A stretch of 48,768 nucleotides of DNA, from contig CABQLI010000009.1 of NCBI GenBank assembly GCA_902464965.1, forward strand, positions 1-48,768. Reading direction: 5' to 3'. Shown piece after piece: positions 1 through 7,659 of this stretch; the stretch's first letter is position 1; each line of letters opens with the position of its first letter. Below the pieces are notes generated by a model. It saw only the letters and a list, made by a program, of their open reading frames with translations, was not told the origin of the DNA and made no database searches. Origin of the DNA: an uncultured Collinsella sp. (lineage in GTDB: Bacteria; Actinomycetota; Coriobacteriia; Coriobacteriales; Coriobacteriaceae). A program made the translations under genes and the position numbers.

Positions 1-30
1 GGGACGTTCCTTTTAATATGAGCAGGACAT

Positions 31-333
31 TGTCAAGAGGCAAAATCGGGCCTGGCCCCAACGATATGGGGTCAGGCCCTCTCCCTATATCAACCCGTCC
101 GCGGCGACCTCGGCGTGTCTTCCCGACGCTCGTCTTTGCAGTTTAATATCCGCCCGTGGCGATCTCTCGCTGGGCAATCCGTTGCTACGGCTGAGGCTTC
201 TTCGTCGAACCGACAGTCTGTGCACGCGTGTGGCGCCCTGGGCGCTCGCAGAAAAGGGACCTGAGGTTCGCCTCAACGGCTTCGGATCAAACCGCTTCCG
301 GGGTGATCGGCTTATGTGCGGGGGACCGGCCCC
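31..333 (-). ncRNA. candidate IS guide (bridge/seek) RNA region
   Basis: This stretch holds no credible gene. In IS1111-type elements the region between the transposase stop and the adjacent end encodes the structured RNA that selects the target. It contains a strong hairpin at 48-79 (arms GGGCCTGGCCCCA and TGGGGTCAGGCCC, one wobble). Assignment is by position and by what is known of the family; no transcript is seen directly. Confidence 0.4.
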
Positions 334-1446
334 CTACGCCTCCTCGGCCATGAGGCCGACCGCCCACACCCAGCAGGCGAGCTCGCGCGCCGTGGCCACG
401 TTCGCCTTGTTGTTGTGGACCCCGCGCGCGAGCAGCGCCTCCCGCCTCTCGACCAGCCTCCGCACGCCCTTGGCGGCATGCCTGCGGGCGACCCGGTCCG
501 GGGCCTGGCCCTTGGCGAGGTCCTTCGGCCGCCCCGAGCACGTCAGGTAGTGCCACGCGGCCTCGACCAGCTCCTTCCTCAGGTGTTTGTTGCCTGCCTT
601 GGTGATCGCGCCCCTGCGGTCGCTCTCCCCGCTGGAGTGCTCGGAGGGCGTCAGGCCGACCCATGCGGCGAACGACCGGGCGTTCCTGAACCTCGAGAAC
701 TCGCCGGCCTCGAACACGAGGTCGGCGGCCGTCGCGGTGTCGACGCCCTTGAGGCAGCGCAGGGAGTCGACCCTCCTCCTCCACCTGGGCTTGCGGGCCT
801 CGGCCTCGACGAGCCCCTCGAGCCGCGCCTTCTCCTCCGCCGCCCGCCTGACCGCGTCGACGTAGTAGGCGAGCACGTCGTTGTCGGCCCCCTCCGCGAA
901 CCTAATCGACTCGATCCAGGACCAGTGCGCCCGGGTCCAGTTGCCCTTCCTGCGGCCGGTGGGCGTCCTCTCGTCGAAGGCGAGCCCGTGCCTGAGCAGG
1001 AACTTGGAGAGCCGCTGCTTCGCGCGCGAGAGGTCGTCCCTCGCGTCCTCGAGCGCCCTGGTCAGGTCGCGGGCGGCCTCGCACTCGTCGTCGGGGACCC
1101 ACACCTCGACGACGTTGCCGACCGACAGCATGCGGGCGAGGAACTCGGCGTCGTTGCGGTCGTTCTTCCTGCGCCTGTCCGCGCTGGGCTTGATCATCTT
1201 CGAGACGGCGCCGACCACGCAGTCGACCCCGAGGCCGGAGAGCCTCTTCTGCAGGTCGAACCCCGTGACCCCGGATTCGTACACGCACCTGGCCTTTGGG
1301 TCCACGGACCGCACCCACTCCGCGACTGCCCCGGCGTCGTAGCCGAAGGTCGCGCAGCGCACCTCCCCGGTCATGACGTCGAGGGAGACTGCCTTTATCG
1401 AGCGGGCGTGGACGTCGAGGCCGACGAAGGTGGTAGTATCGAGCAT
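334..1446 (-). CDS. IS110/IS1111-family transposase (DEDD)
   Basis: About 370 residues, normal for the family. The N-terminal RuvC-like DEDD domain starts TFVGLDVHARS and offers D11, E57 and the D96/D99 pair in KNDRNDAEF as candidate acidic residues. A coiled region covers roughly residues 120-220. The C-terminal Tnp_IS116/IS110/IS902 domain carries a helix-hairpin-helix-like CLKGVDTATA and the SSGES serine cluster at 271-275, where the catalytic serine is expected. The ATG at 1446 is preferred over the one at 1461 because GGAAGGGG lies about 7 bases upstream of it. The reading frame is intact, so the element may be active. Family assignment is firm; the exact catalytic residues are by analogy. 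Confidence 0.93.
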   Translation of the reverse strand: MLDTTTFVGLDVHARSIKAVSLDVMTGEVRCATFGYDAGAVAEWVRSVDPKARCVYESGVTGFDLQKRLSGLGVDCVVGAVSKMIKPSADRRRKNDRNDAEFLARMLSVGNVVEVWVPDDECEAARDLTRALEDARDDLSRAKQRLSKFLLRHGLAFDERTPTGRRKGNWTRAHWSWIESIRFAEGADNDVLAYYVDAVRRAAEEKARLEGLVEAEARKPRWRRRVDSLRCLKGVDTATAADLVFEAGEFSRFRNARSFAAWVGLTPSEHSSGESDRRGAITKAGNKHLRKELVEAAWHYLTCSGRPKDLAKGQAPDRVARRHAAKGVRRLVERREALLARGVHNNKANVATARELACWVWAVGLMAEEA

Positions 1447-1617
1447 GGGAGCCCCTTCCATGAATGCGGCGTGGCCGCCGCGGCTGAATTAGACACTCAC
1501 CATTGTCGGCCTAATCCGCGGTCTTTCATGCAGCAGGGGCTCTCAATGTTTTTATGTCCTGCTCATATCGTCTCTGCCGGCACCTTGGGACACTCCCAAC
1601 GACTACCCGCAAAATGA

Positions 1618-1708
1618 GAGTGGATAATCTTCCGTTTTTGACCTGTGCGGGCTCGAAATGGGAGATTATCCACGCTCGTTAGATAAGCGTCCAAAAATCC
1701 ACGCTCGT
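1618..1708 (-). repeat. ~90 bp hairpin repeat, copy A, 3' of fic
   Basis: This is nearly identical to 3093-3189. It contains GGGAGATTATCCACGCTCG, a partly degenerate left arm at 1618-1633, and a third CCACGCTCG at the far end. It lies 25 bp beyond the fic stop. With no gene between 1447 and 1732, this repeat and the IS end fill that space. Confidence 0.85.
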
Positions 1709-1732
1709 TTTAATTTGGCTGGGCTGCGGTGC

Positions 1733-2905
1733 CTACCTAATCGGCTCAGCGTCTTCCCTGAGAATCGAAAGATACTCTTCATACCCGTACTGTCGGTATC
1801 TCTGTCTTGACTCGTCGAGCGGACGGAGGATACCCAATTCTTCAAATGATTTGACGAGCGAGCTCGCGGTACTCCTACCGATATCGAGTCGGGCAGCGAT
1901 AAATGCGGTGTCGAGGATGGGATGCTCTTCAAGAAGGCTCAGCAGCCTTTGTCCGTTTGCGACAGTCCTTCCGAGATTTTCGGTAATGGCTGCCGTCGAA
2001 CGGTTATGGAGATCAACAAGACTCTTTAAAGACCCTACCGAGTCCTTCGCGCTCTCAAGAAGACTGGCGCAGAAAAACTCTATCCATTCCTCGTAAGTTC
2101 CTCGTTCCCTTACGGATGTGAGTTGTCGGTAGTACTCGCTTCGATTTTTCTTGAACTGGAACGATGGATAGAACAAGCAAGAATGAAGAACGCCATCATT
2201 GATGAGCATAAGTGTAATGAGAAGCCTGCCCAGGCGACCGTTTCCGTCTAGGAATGGATGGGCAGTTTCAAATTGGTAATGGACGAGCGCCGCCCGCACG
2301 ATCGGATCCATTTCGACTTGAGGCTCATTGATAAATCGTTCGAGGTCCTGGAGCGTGTTGCTCAAATCTTCAATGTTTGGGGGGACGAACGATGCAGTTG
2401 CAATGGTGCAGCCTGAGGGGCCAATCCAGTTTTGTGAGGAGCGCAGCTCGCCTGGATTCTTCTCCGTTCCGCGCACTCCGTCCAGCAGGACCGCATGAAC
2501 CTGCCTGAGAAGTCTCGTACACAAGGGCATCTTTTTGAGCAGTTCTACGCCGCGGTCGACAGCACGGACATAATTCACGACATCTGCGACATCTTTATGA
2601 TGGAGCTGGGTTTGCGATGGACTAAGTAGGTCGTCAAACGTGCACTGGGTTCCCTCAATTTGCGAAGAAAGGAGTGCTTCTTTGCGCACATACATTGTCA
2701 GATACATGTCGGCGTTGGGAACAAAGTAGAGCATGCCTTCAAGCTCTCCAAGCTTTCGTGAGCATGTGGAAAGCGTGCGATAGGTTTCCTCAGTGAGGTT
2801 TAGCTGCCTCAATGATTGCAAGGGCGTTGGCAAAAACGAATAGTAAGCCAATTTCCCCGATAGATTATTGCGGAGCGTTCCCTGGCCGTTCTCCTCGATT
2901 TGCAT
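1733..2905 (-). CDS. Class II Fic family protein with C-terminal winged helix
   Basis: Predicted AMP transferase of 390 residues. The Fic core motif HPFLDGNGRLGR is complete at about 216-227, with the catalytic His. An inhibitory helix motif SSQIEG lies at 80-85, N-terminal to the core, which defines class II (self-inhibited) Fic proteins. The C-terminus, about 320-365, reads as a winged helix-turn-helix (TAFIAARLDIGRSTASSLV), so the protein may bind its own promoter. The ATG at 2905 is chosen over 2917 because GGAGGG sits four bases before it. No antitoxin gene adjoins it, as expected for class II. Codon use is less GC-rich than the neighbours and a hairpin repeat follows its 3' end, consistent with horizontal gain. 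Target protein unknown. Confidence 0.92.
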   Translation of the reverse strand: MQIEENGQGTLRNNLSGKLAYYSFLPTPLQSLRQLNLTEETYRTLSTCSRKLGELEGMLYFVPNADMYLTMYVRKEALLSSQIEGTQCTFDDLLSPSQTQLHHKDVADVVNYVRAVDRGVELLKKMPLCTRLLRQVHAVLLDGVRGTEKNPGELRSSQNWIGPSGCTIATASFVPPNIEDLSNTLQDLERFINEPQVEMDPIVRAALVHYQFETAHPFLDGNGRLGRLLITLMLINDGVLHSCLFYPSFQFKKNRSEYYRQLTSVRERGTYEEWIEFFCASLLESAKDSVGSLKSLVDLHNRSTAAITENLGRTVANGQRLLSLLEEHPILDTAFIAARLDIGRSTASSLVKSFEELGILRPLDESRQRYRQYGYEEYLSILREDAEPIR

Positions 2906-2931
2906 CGCGCCCTCCATATCTTTAGTGCCGG

Positions 2932-3034
2932 AAACTCGTTATTAGGCTAATCATATCAATTCTAATAACGAGTTTATGGCGAAAATAGTTATTAGATTCG
3001 ATTTGAATGATCTAATGACGAGAAGTCGTTATTG
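2932..3034. promoter_or_regulatory. probable fic operator cluster
   Basis: A perfect 14-bp inverted repeat, AAACTCGTTATTAG (2932-2945) and CTAATAACGAGTTT (2962-2975), is followed by further half-sites: GTTATTAGAT near 2988, and CTAATGACGAG with GTCGTTATTG between 3011 and 3034. All lie just upstream of fic, whose product has a DNA-binding C-terminus. Autoregulation is inferred. Confidence 0.6.
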
Positions 3035-3092
3035 CTTTGGTGCAAGGTGGTCGAGTGGTCCCTCGGGCGCAGAGGAAAACGGATCATTCAAC

Positions 3093-3189
3093 ACGAGCGT
3101 GGATAATCTCCCGTTTTTGGCCCCCGTGTAGGCTCAAAGTGGGAGATTATCCACGCTCGTTAGATAGGCGTCCAAAAATCCACGCTCGT
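3093..3189 (-). repeat. ~90 bp hairpin repeat, copy B, 3' of rpiR-type gene
   Basis: Perfect 20-bp inverted repeat, ACGAGCGTGGATAATCTCCC at 3093-3112 and its complement at 3141-3160, then CGTTAGATAGGCG and another CCACGCTCG. It ends 3 bp from the stop of the RpiR-type gene. Both copies lie directly 3' of a minus-strand gene, so a role in 3'-end formation is as likely as mobility. Confidence 0.88.
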
Positions 3190-3191
3190 CG

Positions 3192-4046
3192 CTACTTGAG
3201 TCCGGGGAGGCGGGTGTAGGGAAACGATCGCTCTAGGAATTCGGCGCAGCGGGCATAATCTTTGGCAAAGTAGCTGCTGTAGAGCGAATCGAGTACGTAT
3301 TGCACGGCGATGTGGCTCGCGAACTGCGTGATGCGATGCGTCATGCTCTCGTGGTCACTCACCGTAAGGTAGGCGGCAAAGCCGGGGTGAATGCGAGCGC
3401 AATAAGGCGTGCCGATGACGATGACCGGGACATGCCGACTGCTGAGGATCGGCAAGATGTCCTTGAGGTTGGGGGCAAGGCCGCTGTAGGAGATGACGAT
3501 TGCCGCATGGTCGGGACCCGAGGCGAGTGCCGTTCGCACCTGGGCCTCGACACCGTTGTGGCACGTTGCGCTTTTACCGGCGGAGAGCAGGCGATCGCGG
3601 AACATTCCCGCTGGATAGAGGTTGTGCGAGCCCGTGTAGATGTCGACCTGTCGGGCGTTCGCGATGAGCTTGGCGGCGTGGTCAAGCTGCGTGGGATCGA
3701 GCAGCTCCTGCGTTTCGGCCAGCGTAGTCTGGTAGAGCCCCTCCATGCGCTCCATAACCTGCGCAGGGGTGGACGCGGCGTCGAAGGGAAAGTTGATATC
3801 CACGTCGCGTCGGTTGCCCGATTCGGTTGCTAGGCGGATGAGCTCGACCTTGAGGTCCTTGAAGCCCTCGAGGCCGAGCTTTTTGCAAAACCGGTGCACG
3901 CTCGCAACAGAAACGTTGGTGCGCGCGGCAAATTCCTTGATGGAGAGCCCGCGGACGTCTTCGCCCATGGCAAGGGCCGAGATGCCGAGCTGCTGCTCGG
4001 TGGGGGTGAGGCCCTGCGCCTCGGTGATCTTGCGTTTGATATCCAT
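3192..4046 (-). CDS. RpiR/MurR-family transcriptional regulator
   Basis: 284 residues. An N-terminal HTH_6 domain (LSIKEFAARTNVSVASVHRF, about residues 35-55) is followed by a SIS sugar-phosphate isomerase domain from about 100 to 240 (VDIYTGSHN, AIVISYSGLAPNLKDIL, VPVIVIG). The SIS domain senses phosphosugars in this family. The ATG at 4046 is chosen because GGGAG lies 6 bases upstream; an in-frame ATG at 4076 lacks such a site. It is divergent from the 6-phospho-beta-glucosidase gene, so the likely effector is a phosphorylated beta-glucoside or its product. Whether it activates or represses cannot be read from the sequence. Confidence 0.9.
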   Translation of the reverse strand: MDIKRKITEAQGLTPTEQQLGISALAMGEDVRGLSIKEFAARTNVSVASVHRFCKKLGLEGFKDLKVELIRLATESGNRRDVDINFPFDAASTPAQVMERMEGLYQTTLAETQELLDPTQLDHAAKLIANARQVDIYTGSHNLYPAGMFRDRLLSAGKSATCHNGVEAQVRTALASGPDHAAIVISYSGLAPNLKDILPILSSRHVPVIVIGTPYCARIHPGFAAYLTVSDHESMTHRITQFASHIAVQYVLDSLYSSYFAKDYARCAEFLERSFPYTRLPGLK

Positions 4047-4070
4047 GCGAACTCCCACACTCGCCAAACC

Positions 4071-4099
4071 TGCCAAAAAGGGACAGGTTTATTTTGGCA
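4071..4099. repeat. 13-nt-loop hairpin (family A), rpiR/bgl intergenic
   Basis: Stem TGCCAAAA (4071-4078) / TTTTGGCA (4092-4099) encloses AGGGACAGGTTTA, a 13-nt loop matching the GGGGACAGGTTTC loops at 27130 and 30352. It lies in the divergent promoter region, so it could alternatively be an operator. Confidence 0.7.
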
Positions 4100-4248
4100 C
4101 GTTTCGGTCGGTATCAGGAAGTGTCAGGGACGGGGCGGCGGCGGTCCGTGGGCGCGAAAAGAAGTATCGGGTTTGGCGCGCCCACTTCTGCCCGTCCCGC
4201 GCGTGGGCGATACTCAGCTTATCGACCCGCGATGCAAAGGAGATGCTC

Positions 4249-5697
4249 ATGGCAAACATCAAGTTCCCCGAGGGTTTCTATTGGGGTGGCGCCACCGCCG
4301 CCAACCAGTTTGAGGGCGCTTGGAACGTGGACGGCCGCGGCGCTTCCGTCGACGACCACTTCCTGGGCGGCAGCTACAAGGAGCCGCGCCAGATTACAAT
4401 CGACATCGACCCCAACCGCTTCTACCCCAATCATGACGGTATCGATTTCTACCATCACTACGAGGAGGACATCGCGCTGTTCGCCGAGATGGGCTTCAAC
4501 ATGTTCCGCATGTCCATCTCCTGGAGCCGTATCTTCCCCAACGGTGACGACGCTGAGCCCAACGAGGCTGGCCTCGCCTTCTACGACCGCGTCTTCGACT
4601 GCCTGCGTGCCCACAATATCGAGCCGCTCGTGACCCTCTCGCACTACGAGATGCCCTATCACTTGGTCGAGAAATACAACGGCTGGGCGAGCCGCGAGCT
4701 CATCGGCTTCTTTGAGAAATACTGCCAGACCGTCTTCGATCGCTATCAGGACAAGGTCAAGTTCTGGCTCACCTTCAACGAGATCAATTGCGGTACTCGG
4801 GACATGGGCAACCTCTTTGAGACCAGCATGATTCAGGGCTTTGAGGGTCCGGCGTCGGCGGTCCACACCACGCCGCAGGCTCGTATGCAGGCGCTGCATC
4901 ACCAGTTTGTCGCCAGCGGCCGCGTCGTGCGCTATGCCCACGAGCATTACCCGCAGTTTAAGATGGGCAACATGGACTGCTTCATCCTTTCCTATGCCGC
5001 CACGTGCGATCCGGCCGACGTGTTCGCCACGCAGCAGGAGATGAATACCATGAACTGGTACTGCTCCGACGTGCAGGTGCGCGGCAAGTACCCGTTCTAT
5101 GCCAAGCGCTTCTGGGCCGAGAACGATGTTGAGCTCGTGATGGAGGACGGCGACCTGCAGGATATCGCCGACGGCAAGGTTGATTTCTACACCTTTAGCT
5201 ACTATATGTCCGGCACCGTGGGCACCCACAAGGACCACGAGATGACCGAGGGCAACATGACCTTTGGCGGCAAGAATCCCTATCTGGAGTCCACCGACTG
5301 GGGCTGGCAGATCGATCCGTTGGGCCTGCGCATCGCCCTCAACGAGATTTACGCCCGCTACGAGATTCCGCTGATGGTGGTCGAGAACGGCATGGGCGCC
5401 TACGACGAGGTCGAGGAGGACGGCTCCATCCATGACCCGTATCGCATCGCCTACTTGCGGAGCCACATCAAGGCCATGGGCGAGGCCATTGCCGATGGCG
5501 TTGACCTGATTGCCTACACCTGGTGGGGTCCCATCGACCTGGTTTCCGCCGGCACTGGCGAGATGCGCAAGCGCTACGGCTTCATCCACGTCGATAAGTA
5601 CGACGACGGCACCGGTACCTACGAGCGCCGCCGCAAGGACAGCTTCTTCGCATACCAGAAGATCATCAAGTCCAACGGCACCGAGGGGCTGGATTAA
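4249..5697 (+). CDS. bglA: 6-phospho-beta-glucosidase, GH1
   Basis: 482 residues, full GH1 length. It hydrolyses phosphorylated beta-glucosides brought in by a PTS, in the cytoplasm. The family N-terminus FPEGFYWGGATAANQFEGA is present. The acid/base glutamate is in TFNEIN (about residue 180) and the nucleophile in VVENGMG (about residue 383). The motif SAGTGEMRKRYGF near the C-terminus supplies the Ser/Lys/Tyr set that binds the 6-phosphate, separating it from plain beta-glucosidases. The start is the ATG at 4249 with AAGGAG seven bases before it. It is followed by an EIIA gene and divergent from an RpiR-type regulator; the membrane EIIBC partner is not in the window. Confidence 0.94.
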   Translation: MANIKFPEGFYWGGATAANQFEGAWNVDGRGASVDDHFLGGSYKEPRQITIDIDPNRFYPNHDGIDFYHHYEEDIALFAEMGFNMFRMSISWSRIFPNGDDAEPNEAGLAFYDRVFDCLRAHNIEPLVTLSHYEMPYHLVEKYNGWASRELIGFFEKYCQTVFDRYQDKVKFWLTFNEINCGTRDMGNLFETSMIQGFEGPASAVHTTPQARMQALHHQFVASGRVVRYAHEHYPQFKMGNMDCFILSYAATCDPADVFATQQEMNTMNWYCSDVQVRGKYPFYAKRFWAENDVELVMEDGDLQDIADGKVDFYTFSYYMSGTVGTHKDHEMTEGNMTFGGKNPYLESTDWGWQIDPLGLRIALNEIYARYEIPLMVVENGMGAYDEVEEDGSIHDPYRIAYLRSHIKAMGEAIADGVDLIAYTWWGPIDLVSAGTGEMRKRYGFIHVDKYDDGTGTYERRRKDSFFAYQKIIKSNGTEGLD

Positions 5698-5793
5698 TCG
5701 ACAATATGAGTGCCACTGGGGAAAAGGTTTTGGGAAGGGCTTGGAAGGGCTTGCGATTCGAGTTCTCGCCTGAGTATTTTGGTCATTTGGCAC

Positions 5794-5799
5794 TATAAT
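5794..5799 (+). promoter_or_regulatory. -10 box for the EIIA gene
   Basis: A perfect TATAAT lies 50 bp before the EIIA start. I see no convincing -35 box at the usual distance. It suggests the EIIA gene can be transcribed separately from bglA. Confidence 0.5.
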
Positions 5800-5848
5800 C
5801 ACCATAGGGATGCGCATAACGTTGCGCTTAATCAAGAGGAGAAAACGT

Positions 5849-6385
5849 ATGGGTCTGTTTGACATGTTCAAGAAGAAGGCTGAGCCCGCGGTAGCTGCTG
5901 CTCCTGCCTCCATTTCTGCTTCTGCCGGCGCCGACGTGCTGTGCTCGCCCGTCAAGGGCAAGGTCATCAAGATGGCCGACGTGCCCGATCCCGTCTTTGG
6001 TGGCGAGGTTCTGGGCAAGGGCTGCGCCGTGTGGCCCGAGGACGACCTGGTCTACGCTCCCTGCGACGGCAAGGTGACCGTCACCATGGGTCACGCCGTG
6101 GGTCTGCAGTCCGATAGCGGCATCGAGGTTCTGGTGCACGTTGGCGTCGATACCGTCAACATGAACGGCGACGGCTTCGAGGGCTTCGTCAAGGCCGACG
6201 ACGTCGTGAAGGCCGGCCAGCCCATACTCAAGATCGACCGCGCCAAGATCGCTGCTGCCGGTTACAAGGACTGCGTCGTCGTGGCCGTGTCCAACACTGC
6301 CGAGTTTGCTGACGTCGAGCTCGCCGTCGAGGCCGAGTCTGCCGTCGCCGCCGGTGACGCCATCGTTAAGGTCGTCCGCAAGTAG
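5849..6385 (+). CDS. Free-standing PTS EIIA (glucose type)
   Basis: 178 residues, one EIIA-1 domain after a short Ala-rich N-terminal tail. It passes phosphate from HPr to a sugar-specific EIIB. The two active-site histidines of the family are present: H82 in GHAVGLQSDSG and H97 in VLVHVGVDTV, the latter being the phosphorylated one by analogy with E. coli EIIA(Glc). The core LCSPVKGKVI and PVFGGEVLGKG are typical. The start follows AAGAGGAG by 7 bases. It has its own -10 box and is closed by a terminator, so it may serve several EIIBC permeases in addition to the beta-glucoside system next to it. Confidence 0.93.
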   Translation: MGLFDMFKKKAEPAVAAAPASISASAGADVLCSPVKGKVIKMADVPDPVFGGEVLGKGCAVWPEDDLVYAPCDGKVTVTMGHAVGLQSDSGIEVLVHVGVDTVNMNGDGFEGFVKADDVVKAGQPILKIDRAKIAAAGYKDCVVVAVSNTAEFADVELAVEAESAVAAGDAIVKVVRK

Positions 6386-6409
6386 TCTGCGGCATCCAGA
6401 AGATGCACA

Positions 6410-6442
6410 AGGGTGGTCGGGTTATCCGGCCACCCTTTTTTA
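6410..6442 (+). terminator. terminator after EIIA gene
   Basis: Stem GGGTGGTCGG / CCGGCCACCC with one wobble and a short loop, followed by a run of six T. Confidence 0.9.
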
Positions 6443-6618
6443 ATAGGTTAAGCAGGTGCATTTTATTGCAGGGGGCTTGCTTTACGGGCCATTCGTTCGT
6501 CAAATTGAGCCGCTTGCGCTTTTGCGACGCAGGGGGTTGGGTCGGGCCGCTAATATGGACTTGCTGTTACGACGTGCGCTGCGCAGGGAATGCGGCGCCG
6601 CTTGTTTGGAGGAATGTC

Positions 6619-7176
6619 ATGAAAAAGAAGCCGCTGCTTGCGCCCCTGATGGCTGCCCTAGTCGCGTGCGTAGTTTTGCTTTCCGGCTGCGGAGGGCCTT
6701 CGGTGGAGGAGCTCATCACCAACGACCTTACGAGCCAGTTCGACGAGATCAAGAACGGCGGCGATGACTTCCTCTCCGGCCTGGAAGAGGCTTCGGGCGA
6801 CGAGTTTGAGCAGCTGGGCATCGATCCCAAGGAGTATGCCAAGAGCTATCTCGAGGGCTTTGATTACAAGATCGGCGATGTGACGGTCGACGAGGACAAG
6901 GGTACCGCGACTGCTGAGGTTACCATCACCTGCAAGTCCATGAACAAGATCGTCGAAGATTTCGCCACCCAGTATCAGGAGAAGATTGCCGCACTCGATA
7001 CGATGCCTTCCGAGGACGACCTGTACAAGATGGCCGGTCAGGTCATGGTCGACGTGACCAAGGCCGCTAAGACCAAGGACACCAAGGTCACCTTTAGGTA
7101 TTCCGCCAACGAGGATAACGAGTGGTCTGCCGACGATTCCGCAACCACCGAGATGATGAATGCGATGATGAGCTAG
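6619..7176 (+). CDS. putative lipoprotein, unknown function
   Basis: 185 residues. A lipoprotein signal peptide (MKKKPLLAPLMAALVACVVL) ends in the lipobox LSGC, giving Cys25 as the lipidated residue, so the protein should sit on the outer face of the membrane. The mature part is acidic and begins with PSVEELITNDLTSQFDEI, followed by an alpha/beta stretch with VTVDEDKGTATAEVTITC. The pattern resembles small NTF2-like or DUF lipoproteins of Actinobacteria, but I do not recognise a named family. GGAGG lies 7 bases before the ATG. It is followed by the structured element at 7186. Confidence 0.8.
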   Translation: MKKKPLLAPLMAALVACVVLLSGCGGPSVEELITNDLTSQFDEIKNGGDDFLSGLEEASGDEFEQLGIDPKEYAKSYLEGFDYKIGDVTVDEDKGTATAEVTITCKSMNKIVEDFATQYQEKIAALDTMPSEDDLYKMAGQVMVDVTKAAKTKDTKVTFRYSANEDNEWSADDSATTEMMNAMMS

Positions 7177-7185
7177 GAGGGGGGG

Positions 7186-7345
7186 GTTACGCGGTTCTAC
7201 GAACCGCGTAACTGCTCGACGCTGCAAACGCCCCTAAGCGGCAATCTGACGTTCAATTTCAAGGGCGCGACCAGAAGGTCAGCGCCCTTTCATTTCACGT
7301 CACCTTGCTCGCTTAGGGGCGTTTTCGCTGTCCGTCCTCTACCTG
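7186..7345 (+). ncRNA. structured element, copy 1 (candidate new RNA or 3' element)
   Basis: Three nested or consecutive stems. Hairpin 1 is GTTACGCGGTTC / GAACCGCGTAAC (7186-7212, 3-nt loop). The linker TCGACGCTGC follows. An outer stem of 15 perfect pairs runs 7226-7240 / 7310-7324. Inside it an inner hairpin, AAGGGCGC / GCGCCCTT (7261-7289), is capped by GACC-AGAA-GGTC with one bulged base. It ends GCTGTCCGTCCTCTACCTGC at 7327-7346. Copy 2 at 35612 keeps the linkers and cap but has different, compensated stems. Whether it acts as RNA is inferred; the inner stem followed by T-rich sequence could also terminate transcription. Confidence 0.65.
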
Positions 7346-7421
7346 CTACTCATTGGGGACAGACTTAAATGAGTAGTCGTTGGGGGCGTTCTTAAACGAC
7401 TAGTCGTTGGGGACATTCTTT
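7346..7421. repeat. 13-nt-loop hairpins (family A), two and a partial third
   Basis: First: CTACTCATT / AATGAGTAG around GGGGACAGACTTA (7346-7376). Second: TAGTCGTT / AACGACTA around GGGGGCGTTCTTA (7374-7402). Third: TAGTCGTT then GGGGACATTCTTT from 7401 without a right arm. Adjacent arms share the bases TAG. Confidence 0.8.
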
Positions 7422-7446
7422 GGGCGCGGTTGGCGCATCGACTGCT

Positions 7447-7620
7447 TGGGAAAGTGTGACCCGGTTTTTGGCTGAATAGTGGGTCGCAGTTTCCGGATGG
7501 AGCGGGTTGCGGAAAGCGCGACCCGGAATATCGCCCTGAGGTGGGATGCCGTTTCCCCGACGGGGCTCAATCGGAAAGCGCATCCCATTCCGGAGCTCCA
7601 AAACGGGATGCGCTTTCCGC
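7447..7620. repeat. palindrome array of three 50-bp units, 62-bp period (family B)
   Basis: Units at about 7447-7496, 7509-7556 and 7571-7620 each follow the plan GGAAAGCGCGACCC ... GGGATGCGCTTTCC. The third has perfect 14-bp arms. A matching three-unit array lies at 30877-31050. Together with the preceding elements it fills the 7177-7659 space; no gene is seen there. Confidence 0.85.
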
Positions 7621-7659
7621 GTGGCAGAGTTGCTGCGGCCGCGTTGAGCGGCGGCCCCG

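Larger units (their letters stand above)
1..1568 (-). mobile_element. IS110-family insertion sequence, IS1111-like
   Basis: A transposase gene is bracketed by a perfect 15-bp inverted repeat, ATATGAGCAGGACAT at 16-30 and its complement at 1554-1568. IS110 elements usually lack terminal repeats, whereas the IS1111 subgroup has short subterminal ones, so this fits IS1111. About 300 bp of non-coding sequence lies 3' of the transposase (31-333) and only about 107 bp lies 5' of it, the arrangement expected when the guide (bridge/seek) RNA is encoded downstream of the transposase. The true ends probably lie a few bases outside the repeats. The bases at 1-15 resemble the GGGGAC loop of the hairpin family found elsewhere in the window, suggesting insertion into such a repeat. 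Confidence 0.85.

Noticed and set aside
85..550. Open frames on both strands in the non-coding end of the IS element
   Set aside because: Low-complexity Arg/Ser-rich translations, no ribosome binding sites, and the region is expected to encode the element's RNA.
316..1617. Long open frame antisense to the IS110 transposase
   Set aside because: Typical shadow frame of a GC-rich gene; Pro/Arg/Gly-rich with no domain.
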